A stretch of 64,000 nucleotides of DNA, from positions 533,712-597,711 of the forward strand of contig NZ_FSRE01000001.1 in NCBI RefSeq assembly GCF_900141795.1, given 5' to 3'. The stretch comes from Sulfurivirga caldicuralii (lineage in GTDB: Bacteria; Pseudomonadota; Gammaproteobacteria; Thiomicrospirales; Thiomicrospiraceae). Below are positions 28,961-41,358 of the stretch, piece by piece. Numbering within the stretch: position 1 is the stretch's first letter; each line of letters starts with the position of its first letter. The position numbers and the translations under genes were made by a program. The notes beneath the pieces are model-generated. The model was not told the DNA's origin and did not search any database. It saw only the letters and a program-made list of their open reading frames with translations.

Positions 28961-30853
28961 TTACTGGTTCAGCAGTTCAACGGCTTCCAGAATGTTCAAC
29001 CCGGCTTCGTTGATGCTGTTCTTGCCAACATAGTGGGCTTCACGTGCCGCCGTATAGGCCTTGTTGAAAGCCTCTTCAGACAGGCCGGAACGCTTGATGG
29101 CCTCCTGAATGTTCTTGGGCTGCATGCGAATCTTGCGTTCCTTCACATACAGGGTGCCCACTTCGGAAATGGCCTTGATCACCCGATAGATGGTCGGATT
29201 GAGCGGGGCGCCAAAGCCGCTGGGCACACCACTGATGGCCATGTCCACCAGCTCACCAGCCGGGGTTTCCACGATGTTGCCGTCAGCGAGCACTTCTACC
29301 CAGCCAAGGGCTTCCAGCTGCTCGAGGGCCCACTTGACCTCTTCCTTGTGCAGCGGGTCGTCATAGAGCGCGAGCAGTTCATCAACCGTGGTGCCATTGG
29401 CGCCGATCTTCTTGAAGATTTCTGCTGCAAAGGCGGTCATCAGCGGCAGGCGCTCGATGTTGTCTGCCAGGTCTTCATAGAAGCGGCCGGACTTGGTGGG
29501 CCCGAAATCGCCCAGCAGTTTTTCGGCGCGTGCTGCCTGCACCCATTCGATATTGGGGGCGAGGAACAGCTCGTTGGCGTGCATGAGGGATTTCAGCGCC
29601 GTGGAGCTGATGCCGCGCGTATCCTGCTTCTGATCTTCCACCACCTGACGGCCGAAGTCGGTCAGGTCAAAGACGGCATGCCCGTTGTCGCTGACGCCTT
29701 CGCTGATGAGGTCAAAGGCTTCCAGCGCATAGAGCATTTCGCGCAGGTTGTAGTTTTCCTCGAACCAGCGCATCCTGTCCTTGGTTTCCATAAAGGCCTT
29801 CAGCACACGGCTCTTGCGCTTGGGCATGGTCTCCATGTAGCGACCATACTCTTCAGCGAACTTCTTGAACTTGGCGACCTGACGCTCCACCAGTTCGCGA
29901 TGGATTTCTGCCATGTCCACTAGACGATTGGGGTCGTTGGCGTATTTTTCGTGCAGGTGGTCGATGGTGAGCAGCAGTTCCACTTCTTCTTCGCTCAGGG
30001 CAATGGTGTGCAGGTTCTGTTCCGTTTGATCCTTGTAGATGCGCCAGGCTTCCAGTGCGGCTTCACCGGCCGGCGTCAGCTCTTCACCGTTGAAGACCAG
30101 ATTGAGTTCTTCCAGCGCCACCAGTGCTTCAGGGGCAATCTCCTCGCCGTCGGCCACACGGGCGACATTTTCCAGAATGGAGGCGCTGATGATGTCGCCG
30201 TCTTCACGGGTGACACCCATGCGCAGCACTTCTTTGACGGCCTGACCCAGTCCGGTAAAGGTCACCACTTCGCCGTTGGGTACGGAGTAGGCGATCAGGC
30301 GCATGGCTTCCAGCTGTTCCTTCATGTTGCCCTCTACCGGCAGGTTGACGGCTTCGGTGGGGCCTTCCGGCGCCTTGTTGATGTATTCCGCCAGTTCCTT
30401 GTTGATGGACAGCTCGGGCTCCAGCATGAAATAGACTTCCAGCACCGCCTGACCGGCTTCGTTCACGGCTTTTTTGACAACCTTGGTGTCCTCATCCTTG
30501 ACTTCGCTGGCCAGTCCGCGTTCGTGCAGGGCGTCCCAGGCCGCATCCGATACCTTGCCTGCGGTCATGCCGGCATCCAGCATGGCGATGACCTCGGAGC
30601 CCAGCCAGCGATAGCCGTCCTTCCATTCGCTGACCGGTTTGGTCAGTCCCTTTTGAATGGCTTCGTCGAGTACATGGGCGAGCATGTTGCCGGCGTAGGT
30701 GAGGTGAACGGTTGCAGGTGTGGGCAGCGCCACAATACCTGCCATCTGTAGCTCCTGCAGTGCGTTGTCGTTCAGACCTTCAACGGATACGGGCTCTTCG
30801 CCGCTTTTCAGCAGGTGTAGCAGTTTTTCAGCGTGAGGTTTTTTGATCAGCAT
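28961..30853 (-). CDS. Large DUF505-like protein
   Basis: The 630-residue, strongly acidic, soluble protein has no signal peptide or membrane segments. It reads as a chain of small helical units resembling winged-helix modules: segments such as [31 protein letters not shown] and [13 protein letters not shown] recur in the style of wHTH wings. Composition and layout fit the DUF505 family, known to me mainly from archaea, Aquificales and sulfur-oxidising bacteria, with no function assigned. AAAGGAG precedes the start. It stands alone, with its own terminator, divergent from queA. The family call is from memory and needs a profile search. Confidence 0.6.
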   Translation of the reverse strand: MLIKKPHAEKLLHLLKSGEEPVSVEGLNDNALQELQMAGIVALPTPATVHLTYAGNMLAHVLDEAIQKGLTKPVSEWKDGYRWLGSEVIAMLDAGMTAGKVSDAAWDALHERGLASEVKDEDTKVVKKAVNEAGQAVLEVYFMLEPELSINKELAEYINKAPEGPTEAVNLPVEGNMKEQLEAMRLIAYSVPNGEVVTFTGLGQAVKEVLRMGVTREDGDIISASILENVARVADGEEIAPEALVALEELNLVFNGEELTPAGEAALEAWRIYKDQTEQNLHTIALSEEEVELLLTIDHLHEKYANDPNRLVDMAEIHRELVERQVAKFKKFAEEYGRYMETMPKRKSRVLKAFMETKDRMRWFEENYNLREMLYALEAFDLISEGVSDNGHAVFDLTDFGRQVVEDQKQDTRGISSTALKSLMHANELFLAPNIEWVQAARAEKLLGDFGPTKSGRFYEDLADNIERLPLMTAFAAEIFKKIGANGTTVDELLALYDDPLHKEEVKWALEQLEALGWVEVLADGNIVETPAGELVDMAISGVPSGFGAPLNPTIYRVIKAISEVGTLYVKERKIRMQPKNIQEAIKRSGLSEEAFNKAYTAAREAHYVGKNSINEAGLNILEAVELLNQ

Positions 30854-30947
30854 GGTGTGCTCCTTTTCTTGTTGTTTTGTTATCGTTAAATTTGTGGGGG
30901 CAGCTTACCGGTTTCCAAGAGCTGCAGGCCGAAAACTTTCGGGTCGG

Positions 30948-30953
30948 TATAAT
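30948..30953 (+). promoter_or_regulatory. Candidate -10 element of queA
   Basis: TATAAT lies 7 bp before ATG 30961. No convincing -35 box is at the right spacing. If used, the transcript would start at about 30960 and be almost leaderless. Confidence 0.4.
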
Positions 30954-30960
30954 GCGCGCC

Positions 30961-33109
<2,149 letters not shown>

Positions 33110-33166
33110 GCGTGGCCTTTGTGCCACAATAGCGCCGATTTGTCATTTGAATTGAAGGAGTAAACC

Positions 33167-33514
33167 ATGAGTCTGTTTATCAATGAAGCCTGGGCAGAAG
33201 GAGCAGCGGGTGCCGCGCAAGCACAGGGTGGCGGCTGGGAAGGCCTGATTCCGCTGCTGATCCTGTTTGTCATTTTCTATTTTCTGTTGATCCGTCCGCA
33301 GCAGAAAAAGGTCAAGGAACACAAGGCACTGGTGGAATCTCTCAAGAAAGGGGATGAAGTGGTGACCTACGGCGGCATTGTAGGTAAGATCCGTGATTTG
33401 GATGACAACTTTATCGATATGGAAATCGCTGACGGCATCGTGGTCAAGGTCGAGCGCCAGCAGGTTGCGCGCCTGTTGCCGAAGGGCACCCTGAAAGGCA
33501 AGGCAGCCGAATAA
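33167..33514 (+). CDS. yajC: Preprotein translocase auxiliary subunit YajC
   Basis: YajC is a small inner-membrane protein associated with SecDF. The 115 residues include one transmembrane helix (about 27-43, LIPLLILFVIFYFLLIRP), the typical RPQQKKVKEHKAL segment and the GDEVVTYGGIVGKI motif. GAAGGAG precedes the start. A terminator follows, so secDF may also use their own promoter. Confidence 0.95.
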   Translation: MSLFINEAWAEGAAGAAQAQGGGWEGLIPLLILFVIFYFLLIRPQQKKVKEHKALVESLKKGDEVVTYGGIVGKIRDLDDNFIDMEIADGIVVKVERQQVARLLPKGTLKGKAAE

Positions 33515-33532
33515 GTCGATCCGGGATACAGG

Positions 33533-33555
33533 AAAAGGGGCGCAGGCCCCTTTTT
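33533..33555 (+). terminator. Terminator after yajC
   Basis: AAAAGGGG pairs with CCCCTTTT around CGCAGG, with a five-T tail. It probably allows partial read-through into secD. Confidence 0.75.
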
Positions 33556-33585
33556 GCGTTTGTGCCAATACGTTAAGAGCTTCTC

Positions 33586-35472
33586 ATGTTTCAAACCAAT
33601 ACCCAGACCATCGCCAATCGTTATCCGCTGTGGAAATATGTGCTGATCGCACTGGTCATTCTCGTCAGCACGCTATATGCGCTGCCCAACCTGTTTGGCG
33701 AGGATCCGGCGGTTCAGGTACAGCCGGCCAAGATGGTCAGTTTCGATCAGAAAGTGGTCAACGAGATCGAGCAGGCCCTGCAACAGGCAGGCCTGAAGCC
33801 CAGGAAGGTCGAGTTCGACGGCAAGCAGCTGTTGATCCGTTTCGACAATCCGGAAGATCAGCTCAAGGCCAAGTCGGTCATTAAAAAGCTGATCGATCGC
33901 AAGGCAGTGGTGGCGCTGAATCTGGCGCCATCCACGCCGGCATGGCTGGAGGCGATTGGTGCCAAGCCCATGTATCTGGGTCTGGATCTGCGCGGCGGGG
34001 TGCATTTCCTGCTGGATGTGGACATGGAAGCTGCGGTGGAAAAGGCCTATCGTCGTTTCGGTGAAGAGATCCGCACCCTTTTGCGCGAAAACAGGGTCCG
34101 CTACGGCATGATCAAGGGCGAAAAGGATCGTCTGGTAGTGGGCTTTCGCAACGCAGCGGATGCCGAAAAGGCCAAAGCACTGATCCTTGAGCAGTATGGC
34201 GAGGATCTGCAGCTGGATGAAAAGGCATCTGACTCGCTGCATCTCGTTTTCCGCCTGACGCCCAAGACGCTCAAGGCTACTAAAGATTATGCGCTGAAGC
34301 AGAACATCACCACGCTGCGCAATCGTATCAACGAACTGGGTGTGGCTGAGCCCATCGTGCAGCAGCAGGGTGATCGCCGCATCGTCGTGCAGCTGCCGGG
34401 TGTGCAGGATACGGCCCGCGCCAAGGAAATTCTGGGGGCGACCGCCACACTGGAATTCCGTCTGGTGGACGAGCGTCACGACCCTGAGCAGGCGGTGCGT
34501 ACCGGGCGCGTCCCACCTGGCAGTCGTCTGTATCACTTCCGCGATGGCCGCCCCATTCTGCTGAAGGATCGCGTGATCGTTTCGGGTGAAAACGTGATCA
34601 ACGCCCAGTCTGGTCTAGAACAGCAGACGGGGACACCAATGGTGTCGGTGACGCTGGATGCAGCGGGCGGACGCAAGATGCTGGCCACCACCAAGAAGAA
34701 CGTGGGCAAGCGCATGGCGGTGGTCTATATCGAAAACAAGGTGGAGACGGTTGTCGGGCCGGATGGGCGCAAGATCAAGAAACGCAGCGTCAACAAGGAT
34801 GTGATCAATGCGGCGGTGATTCGCGATCAGTTTGCCAACCGTTTCCAGATTACCGGCCTCGACAGCCCGCAGGAAGCGCAGAATCTGGCGCTGCTGCTGC
34901 GTGCTGGCGCGCTGGCCGCACCCATGGAGATCGTAGAAGAGCGTACCATTGGCCCCAGCCTTGGCGCGGACAACATCAAACAGGGCTTCATGTCCGTGGT
35001 GGTGGGCTTCCTGCTGGTGCTGGTGTTCATGGTGTGGCGCTACAAGGTCTTCGGCGTGATTGCCGATATCGCGCTGGCGCTGAACCTGATCATCATCGTG
35101 GCGGTGCTGTCGCTGCTGCAGGCTACCCTGACGCTGCCAGGCATCGCCGGTATCGTGCTGACTGTGGGGATGGCGGTGGATGCCAACGTGCTGATTTATG
35201 AGCGGATCAAGGAAGAACTGCGCAACGGGCAGTCGATTCAGACCGCCATTCATGCCGGCTACGAAAAGGCGTTCATGACCATCGCCGATGCCAACATCAC
35301 TACGCTGCTGGCGGCGATCGTGCTGTTCAGCTTTGGCACCGGGCCAATCAAGGGCTTTGCGGTGACGCTGTCCATCGGTATCGTCACCTCCATGTTTACC
35401 GCCATTATGGTGACCCGCGCCATTGTGAACTGGCTCTACGGCGGCAAGCGCGTCGAAAAGCTCTCCATTTGA
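33586..35472 (+). CDS. secD: Protein translocase subunit SecD
   Basis: SecD with SecF uses the proton-motive force to help proteins leave the Sec channel on the periplasmic side. The 628 residues match the family: one N-terminal membrane helix (about 15-33), a large periplasmic P1 region with YLGLDLRGGVHFLLDVD, and five C-terminal helices including GIVLTVGMAVDANVLIYERI, the RND-type proton path signature. secF follows after 9 bp. Confidence 0.97.
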   Translation: MFQTNTQTIANRYPLWKYVLIALVILVSTLYALPNLFGEDPAVQVQPAKMVSFDQKVVNEIEQALQQAGLKPRKVEFDGKQLLIRFDNPEDQLKAKSVIKKLIDRKAVVALNLAPSTPAWLEAIGAKPMYLGLDLRGGVHFLLDVDMEAAVEKAYRRFGEEIRTLLRENRVRYGMIKGEKDRLVVGFRNAADAEKAKALILEQYGEDLQLDEKASDSLHLVFRLTPKTLKATKDYALKQNITTLRNRINELGVAEPIVQQQGDRRIVVQLPGVQDTARAKEILGATATLEFRLVDERHDPEQAVRTGRVPPGSRLYHFRDGRPILLKDRVIVSGENVINAQSGLEQQTGTPMVSVTLDAAGGRKMLATTKKNVGKRMAVVYIENKVETVVGPDGRKIKKRSVNKDVINAAVIRDQFANRFQITGLDSPQEAQNLALLLRAGALAAPMEIVEERTIGPSLGADNIKQGFMSVVVGFLLVLVFMVWRYKVFGVIADIALALNLIIIVAVLSLLQATLTLPGIAGIVLTVGMAVDANVLIYERIKEELRNGQSIQTAIHAGYEKAFMTIADANITTLLAAIVLFSFGTGPIKGFAVTLSIGIVTSMFTAIMVTRAIVNWLYGGKRVEKLSI

Positions 35473-35481
35473 GGATTGACC

Positions 35482-36465
35482 ATGTTTGACCTGGGCGACA
35501 AGAAAATTGATTTCATGAAGCTGCGCAAGTGGGCGCTGCTGTTTTCAGCCACCCTGATTGCACTCTCCATTCTTGGCATGGTGCTCAAGGGGTTCAATTT
35601 CGGCATCGATTTTACGGGCGGCACCGTCATCGAGGTGAGCTACAAAAAGCCGGTTGCCCTGAATGAGGTGCGCGATGTGCTGCGCCAGGGTGGTTTTGAC
35701 AAGGCGGTCGTGCAGCACTTCGGTTCCGCCACCGATGTGCTCATCCGCATTCAGCCGCGCGAAGGCATGACCAGCGCACAGGTGAGCAATCAGGTGCTGG
35801 AGCTGCTGAAAAAACACCATCCCGATGTGGAGCTGCGCCGCGTGGAATATGTGGGTCCTCAGGTGGGGGATGAGCTGAGCGAAGACGGGGTGCTGGCAGT
35901 GCTCTATGCCCTGATCGGCATCCTGATCTATGTGGCGTTGCGTTTTGAGTTTCGTTTTGCGCTGGGCTCGATTGCGGCGCTGGTGCACGATGTCATCATC
36001 ACGCTGGGGGTATTTGCGTGGACCCAGGCGCAGTTCGATCTGACGGTGCTGGCGGCAGTACTGGCGGTCATCGGTTACTCTCTCAACGACACCATCGTCG
36101 TATTCGACCGTATCCGCGAGAACTTCCGCATTCTGCGCGACAAGACGCCGGAGGAGGTGATGAACATCTCCATCAACCAGACGCTGTCGCGCACCATCAT
36201 GACCTCACTGACCACCTTGCTGGTGGTGTTCGCGCTCTATTTCCTGGGCGGCGAGATCATTCACAACTTTGCCCTGGCGCTGATCGTGGGCATTGGTGTG
36301 GGAACCTACTCCTCCATCTATGTGGCCTCGGCCCTGGCGCTGATTCTGGGTGTGAGCAAGGAGGACCTGATGGCGCCGCCCAAGGATGAGGTGGACCGCG
36401 AGGCGCTGGAGAAAGAGATGCAGCAGGCCTTTCTGGAAGCAGAGGCGCAGCGCAACCGCTCCTGA
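35482..36465 (+). CDS. secF: Protein translocase subunit SecF
   Basis: SecF is the partner of SecD. The 327 residues have an N-terminal membrane helix, the periplasmic motif GIDFTGGTVIEVSY, and five helices with VIGYSLNDTIVVFDRIREN. I chose ATG 35482 (GAGGATT upstream) over the TTG two codons earlier. A minus-orientation REP-like repeat follows 14 bp after the stop. Confidence 0.97.
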   Translation: MFDLGDKKIDFMKLRKWALLFSATLIALSILGMVLKGFNFGIDFTGGTVIEVSYKKPVALNEVRDVLRQGGFDKAVVQHFGSATDVLIRIQPREGMTSAQVSNQVLELLKKHHPDVELRRVEYVGPQVGDELSEDGVLAVLYALIGILIYVALRFEFRFALGSIAALVHDVIITLGVFAWTQAQFDLTVLAAVLAVIGYSLNDTIVVFDRIRENFRILRDKTPEEVMNISINQTLSRTIMTSLTTLLVVFALYFLGGEIIHNFALALIVGIGVGTYSSIYVASALALILGVSKEDLMAPPKDEVDREALEKEMQQAFLEAEAQRNRS

Positions 36466-36479
36466 TTTTCCCGTTTGAG

Positions 36480-36501
36480 AGGGGGGGTCCCCGACTTTTT
36501 T
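36480..36501 (-). repeat. REP-like repeat, copy 4
   Basis: On the minus strand AAAAAAGTCGGGGACCCCCC plus C and T. It lies between secF and prfC, next to a GCGCGC hairpin (36505-36523) that may act as a terminator of secDF. Confidence 0.8.
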
Positions 36502-36550
36502 AACGCGCGCATTTTTGCGCGCGCTTTGTTTGCAGGATATGCAGGCCAAA

Positions 36551-38127
<1,577 letters not shown>

Positions 38128-38128
<1 letters not shown>

Positions 38129-38631
38129 TGGGAAAGAAACGAAACAAGCCCATGGAACGCGTCTGCGATGGCTGTACCGCCTGTTGCGATGGGTGGGTGC
38201 GTATCACCATTGACGGTCAGGAAGCCTGGCCGGGGCACCCTTGTCCCCACAGTACCGGCAGCGGATGTGCCATTTACGAGAACCGCCCCGACGATCCCTG
38301 TCGGCAGTTCTGGTGCGGCTGGATGTTGCCTAACAGTCCCTTGCCGGACTGGATAAAGCCTGATGAGGCGAAGGTCATGGTGCTGTTTGCCAAGCTGACT
38401 TGGCAGAGCCTGCCAGTGGATGTGGCCCTGCCGGTGGGTAAACGGATTCCGCCGCGTGCCCTCAACTGGCTGAAGGCCTTTGCCGAACGGGAAATGCGTC
38501 CGCTCATCTGGGCAGAGTGCATCGAGGAAAACGGGGAACTGCAGAAGGAACAGCTGCTGTATGCCTGGGGACCACCGGCTTTTCAACAGGCGGTGCAGCA
38601 GTGGCAGGCAGAAGGGCGCAAGCTCTGGTAG
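38128..38631 (+). CDS. CxxCxxCC (YkgJ/UPF0153-type) cysteine-cluster protein
   Basis: The 167-residue cytoplasmic protein carries an N-terminal cluster C13-x2-C16-x2-C19-C20 followed by CPHSTGSGCAIYENRP and CRQFWC. This is the pattern of the YkgJ/UPF0153 family, predicted to bind zinc or an iron-sulfur cluster. The C-terminal half is helical and unassigned. It is translationally coupled to prfC. The role is unknown. Confidence 0.75.
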
Positions 38632-38684
38632 TTGGCGCGGATTTAACGGGCCCTTGAAAGGCCTTGTGAGCAGGTTGGCCGTTT

Positions 38685-39161
38685 TCAGGCCTTGCCGAGT
38701 ACGCCGCCTTGCGGACTGCGGGCGGAAGATTTTCGTCCCAGCTTCTCGGCATAAGTGGGATCGGCTTGCCGTCCCGCCAATAGCGCCAGAAAGCCTTCGT
38801 TAATTTGCGCCAGGCGCGTCAGGGTGAGCCCGTTTTCCAGGTGCAGCGCCTGCGCCGCCTCGCTTACCTCGATAAACCGCTTCAGCGTTTGCAGGGTATC
38901 GTCGGAGCTGGCATGCACCTTCAGGTAGTGCTGCAGGGAAGTGCCATCGGGCAGGTGCGCCTGCAGGGATTGGGTCGAAGGGGAGATTTGGTCAATCAGG
39001 GCGCTTTTCTGTTCACTCAATGCCACGATGGCATCGGCATCCATGCGGGCCAGCGCGTCTTTTTCCTGCTTCAGGACAGACAAAAACTGCTCCAGCAAAG
39101 GGAGCAGTTCGTCGATGATTTTGAACAGGTGATCAGTTGTGTTGGCGTGTGCATGCGTCAT
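38685..39161 (-). CDS. flgN: Flagellar export chaperone FlgN
   Basis: FlgN escorts the hook-filament junction proteins FlgK and FlgL to the export apparatus. The 158 residues are almost entirely helical, with heptad patterns (LLPLLEQFLSVLKQEKDALARMD) typical of the family and a flexible C-terminal tail. It lies 3 bp after flgM on the minus strand, as in Pseudomonas and Vibrio. Sequence conservation in this family is low, so the name rests on context as well. Confidence 0.85.
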   Translation of the reverse strand: MTHAHANTTDHLFKIIDELLPLLEQFLSVLKQEKDALARMDADAIVALSEQKSALIDQISPSTQSLQAHLPDGTSLQHYLKVHASSDDTLQTLKRFIEVSEAAQALHLENGLTLTRLAQINEGFLALLAGRQADPTYAEKLGRKSSARSPQGGVLGKA

Positions 39162-39164
39162 GCC

Positions 39165-39482
39165 TTACAGCGTACTGAATAATGCTTCCGTTTGCAGCAG
39201 TTTTTTGGCGACCGCCTGAACGTCCACGTCATAGCTGCCTTCGGCAATGGCCTGCTTGAGCGCTTCGATCTTTTCGCGGTTGTCCACCTGCACATCACGT
39301 GCCTTTTCATTCAGCGCCTGAGCCTGACGGGAGGCGTCGGTTACGGAAACCTGTTCGGCACCGTTTGTCCCTGCCTGACCGCTGCGAGCCTCGGCGCCTT
39401 TGGCTTGTGGTTCGTCCGCCTTGCGTGCCGCATCATTCTGGCGAGTGTTCTGCAGAGCTGAATTGATATGTTTGATGTCCAT
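39165..39482 (-). CDS. flgM: Anti-sigma28 factor FlgM
   Basis: FlgM holds sigma28 (FliA) inactive until the hook is finished, then is exported. The 105 residues have a disordered, polar N-terminus and the conserved sigma-binding C-terminus (DNREKIEALKQAIAEGSYDV). Two sigma28 promoters lie upstream (39521-39547 and 39593-39619), so flgM-flgN are late genes under feedback. A first promoter from flgA could give early expression. Confidence 0.93.
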   Translation of the reverse strand: MDIKHINSALQNTRQNDAARKADEPQAKGAEARSGQAGTNGAEQVSVTDASRQAQALNEKARDVQVDNREKIEALKQAIAEGSYDVDVQAVAKKLLQTEALFSTL

Positions 39483-39520
39483 CAGCGTTGTTCCTGTGTT
39501 CTGGTCGGTCGTTATCTTTG

Positions 39521-39547
39521 TTTTCGGCCGTTCTTAAATAAAGTTTA
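39521..39547 (-). promoter_or_regulatory. Sigma28 promoter P2 of flgMN
   Basis: On the minus strand TAAA (39547-39544), 15 bp, GCCGAAAA (39528-39521). The proximal of two promoters before flgM. Confidence 0.65.
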
Positions 39548-39592
39548 GCGGAAAATCATGTTTTTCGTGTTTTTTTGCCGTATTCACCGCTG

Positions 39593-39619
39593 TTATCGGC
39601 ACTCTGTCGAGGAACTTTA
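39593..39619 (-). promoter_or_regulatory. Sigma28 promoter P1 of flgMN
   Basis: On the minus strand TAAAG (39619-39615) and GCCGATAA (39600-39593), with TAAA-N15-GCCGATAA spacing. Its -35 overlaps the flgA stop codon. Confidence 0.85.
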
Positions 39620-40321
39620 GGGGACGAGCACCGTATTGGGTGCGATCACCATCCCCCGTACTTTCCGTCCTGAACGCAGGTTGCGCACTTCAACCACCTC
39701 GTTTTCCACCGCATCACGCAGGGCGATGCCCTTGGTGCGGATTTCGATCGTGCCAATGCGTGTCATGAGAATGACAGGCTTGTTACGAAACACCCAGTAA
39801 GGCGGCAGCAACATCTGTGCCGTAATGATTTGCCCCGCTGCAATGGCGCGGCGTGCCCGTTTACCGATGACTTGATCGGGTTGTGTTGCGCCCTGGCGTG
39901 GCACCTGGCTGGCATCTATCAGCCGTTGCGCCACCATATCGGCCTTGATGGTCGCCATGCGGGGGATAAGCGTGGTGCTGACCATCACGGGACGCTGGCC
40001 GCTAATGCGGTAGCTGATGAATACTTTCCAGTGGGGTTCATTGCAGCGCACCAGCGCTGTGAAACGCCCCGTCAGTTTTCGTCGAGTGTTGTCCGGAAGC
40101 TGGATCGAGACGGGTGTTTTACAGGCGGGCAGACGGGTGCGTTTTCCGAGAGGCTGAATGGAAATTTTTGGATTGATCAGATCTTGGCCGATTTTTTGCT
40201 TGATCTGGTTGGCAAGCTGTTCATAGGCCGGTGACCAGTCCTGAAACGGCTCAGCTGCCCAGACAGCCGGGGTCAGCAAGGTGAGCAGCGTCAGCAGCAG
40301 GAGATTGTGTAGCGGTTGCAT
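39617..40321 (-). CDS. flgA: Flagellar P-ring assembly chaperone FlgA
   Basis: FlgA is a periplasmic chaperone that assembles FlgI into the P ring. The 234 residues begin with a Sec signal peptide (leucine-rich core, cleavage after AVWAA near residue 23), followed by the SAF-like domain with ISYRISGQRPVMVSTTLIPR and the C-terminal ChapFlgA domain (GQIITAQMLLPP, GRKVRGMVIAPNTVLV). It is divergent from cheV and precedes flgMN by 134 bp. Confidence 0.95.
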   Translation of the reverse strand: MQPLHNLLLLTLLTLLTPAVWAAEPFQDWSPAYEQLANQIKQKIGQDLINPKISIQPLGKRTRLPACKTPVSIQLPDNTRRKLTGRFTALVRCNEPHWKVFISYRISGQRPVMVSTTLIPRMATIKADMVAQRLIDASQVPRQGATQPDQVIGKRARRAIAAGQIITAQMLLPPYWVFRNKPVILMTRIGTIEIRTKGIALRDAVENEVVEVRNLRSGRKVRGMVIAPNTVLVP

Positions 40322-40380
40322 TGGTCGCAGGGCCGGTTAAGATGGATTTAAATTTATTCTATGGCAAGACGAGGTAGGCC

Positions 40381-41358
40381 ATGTCGAGTAATTTTCTGAA
40401 AAGCGTGGATATGCGCACCTCGCTGGCGGGCATGAACCGCATGGAACTGCTCATGTTCCAGCTGGATGGTCCGCAGCTGTTTGGCATTAATGTGTTCAAG
40501 GTGCGCGAGGTCATTCAAACACCCAAGATCTCGCCGGTACCCAAGGCGGACGATCGCATTGTCGGTGTCGCGGATATCCGCGGACAGACCATGCCAATTA
40601 TCGATCTGCCCAAGGCGCTGGGGTTGAAGCCGATCGATGACCTGGAAAACTCCCTCACGATTGTGACCGAATTCAACTCGGCTATTCAGGGCTTTCTGGT
40701 GCGCGCAGTGGATCGCATCGTGCATTTGCGTTGGGAGGACATCATGCCGCCGCCGGATACCTTGGCGCATGTCACCTATCTGACAGCTGTGACCCGCTTT
40801 GAGGGACGGATCATCGAAATCCTCGACGTTGAGAAGGTATTGGCTGAAGTGTCCGGCATGGAAGACGTGGTCACCGAAGAGACCATTGCCCTGGCCAGGG
40901 AGCGCATCGGCGAAGCGGCGCGCAATTACTTTGTGCTGGCGGCGGATGACTCGGCCGTGGCGCGTCAGCAGCTGCGCACCATCTTTGAGAGTCTCGGCCT
41001 CAACTACAAAATCGTGGACAACGGCCGCAAGGCGTATGACCTGTTGAAGAAATGGGCAAAGGATGCCGAAGACGGCATGGCGCCGCCGGTCGCCGAACGC
41101 GTTCTCATGCTGGTATCCGATATTGAAATGCCGGAAATGGATGGCTACACACTCACTCGCAAGGTGCGCGAGGACGAGCGTCTCAATGACCTGTTTATCG
41201 TTCTGAACAGTTCCCTCTCGGGTGGCTTCAATGAGAACCTTACCAGCAAGGTGGGCGCAAACCGCTTCCTCTCCAAGTGGCACTCTGATGAGCTGGCTCA
41301 GCTGGTGATGGAGCGCCTGGAAGAGATGGAAACGAAAAAGGCCCAGGCTGCCGGGTGA
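40381..41358 (+). CDS. cheV: Chemotaxis coupling protein CheV
   Basis: CheV couples chemoreceptors to CheA and can be phosphorylated for adaptation. The 325 residues comprise a CheW-like domain (about 20-165) and a receiver domain (about 190-318) with an acidic pocket in LAADDSAVARQQ and the phospho-acceptor Asp247 in VSDIEMPEMDG. In Pseudomonas and Vibrio cheR follows cheV before flgB. Here an flgT-like gene takes that place, overlapping the stop by 1 bp. Confidence 0.95.
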   Translation: MSSNFLKSVDMRTSLAGMNRMELLMFQLDGPQLFGINVFKVREVIQTPKISPVPKADDRIVGVADIRGQTMPIIDLPKALGLKPIDDLENSLTIVTEFNSAIQGFLVRAVDRIVHLRWEDIMPPPDTLAHVTYLTAVTRFEGRIIEILDVEKVLAEVSGMEDVVTEETIALARERIGEAARNYFVLAADDSAVARQQLRTIFESLGLNYKIVDNGRKAYDLLKKWAKDAEDGMAPPVAERVLMLVSDIEMPEMDGYTLTRKVREDERLNDLFIVLNSSLSGGFNENLTSKVGANRFLSKWHSDELAQLVMERLEEMETKKAQAAG

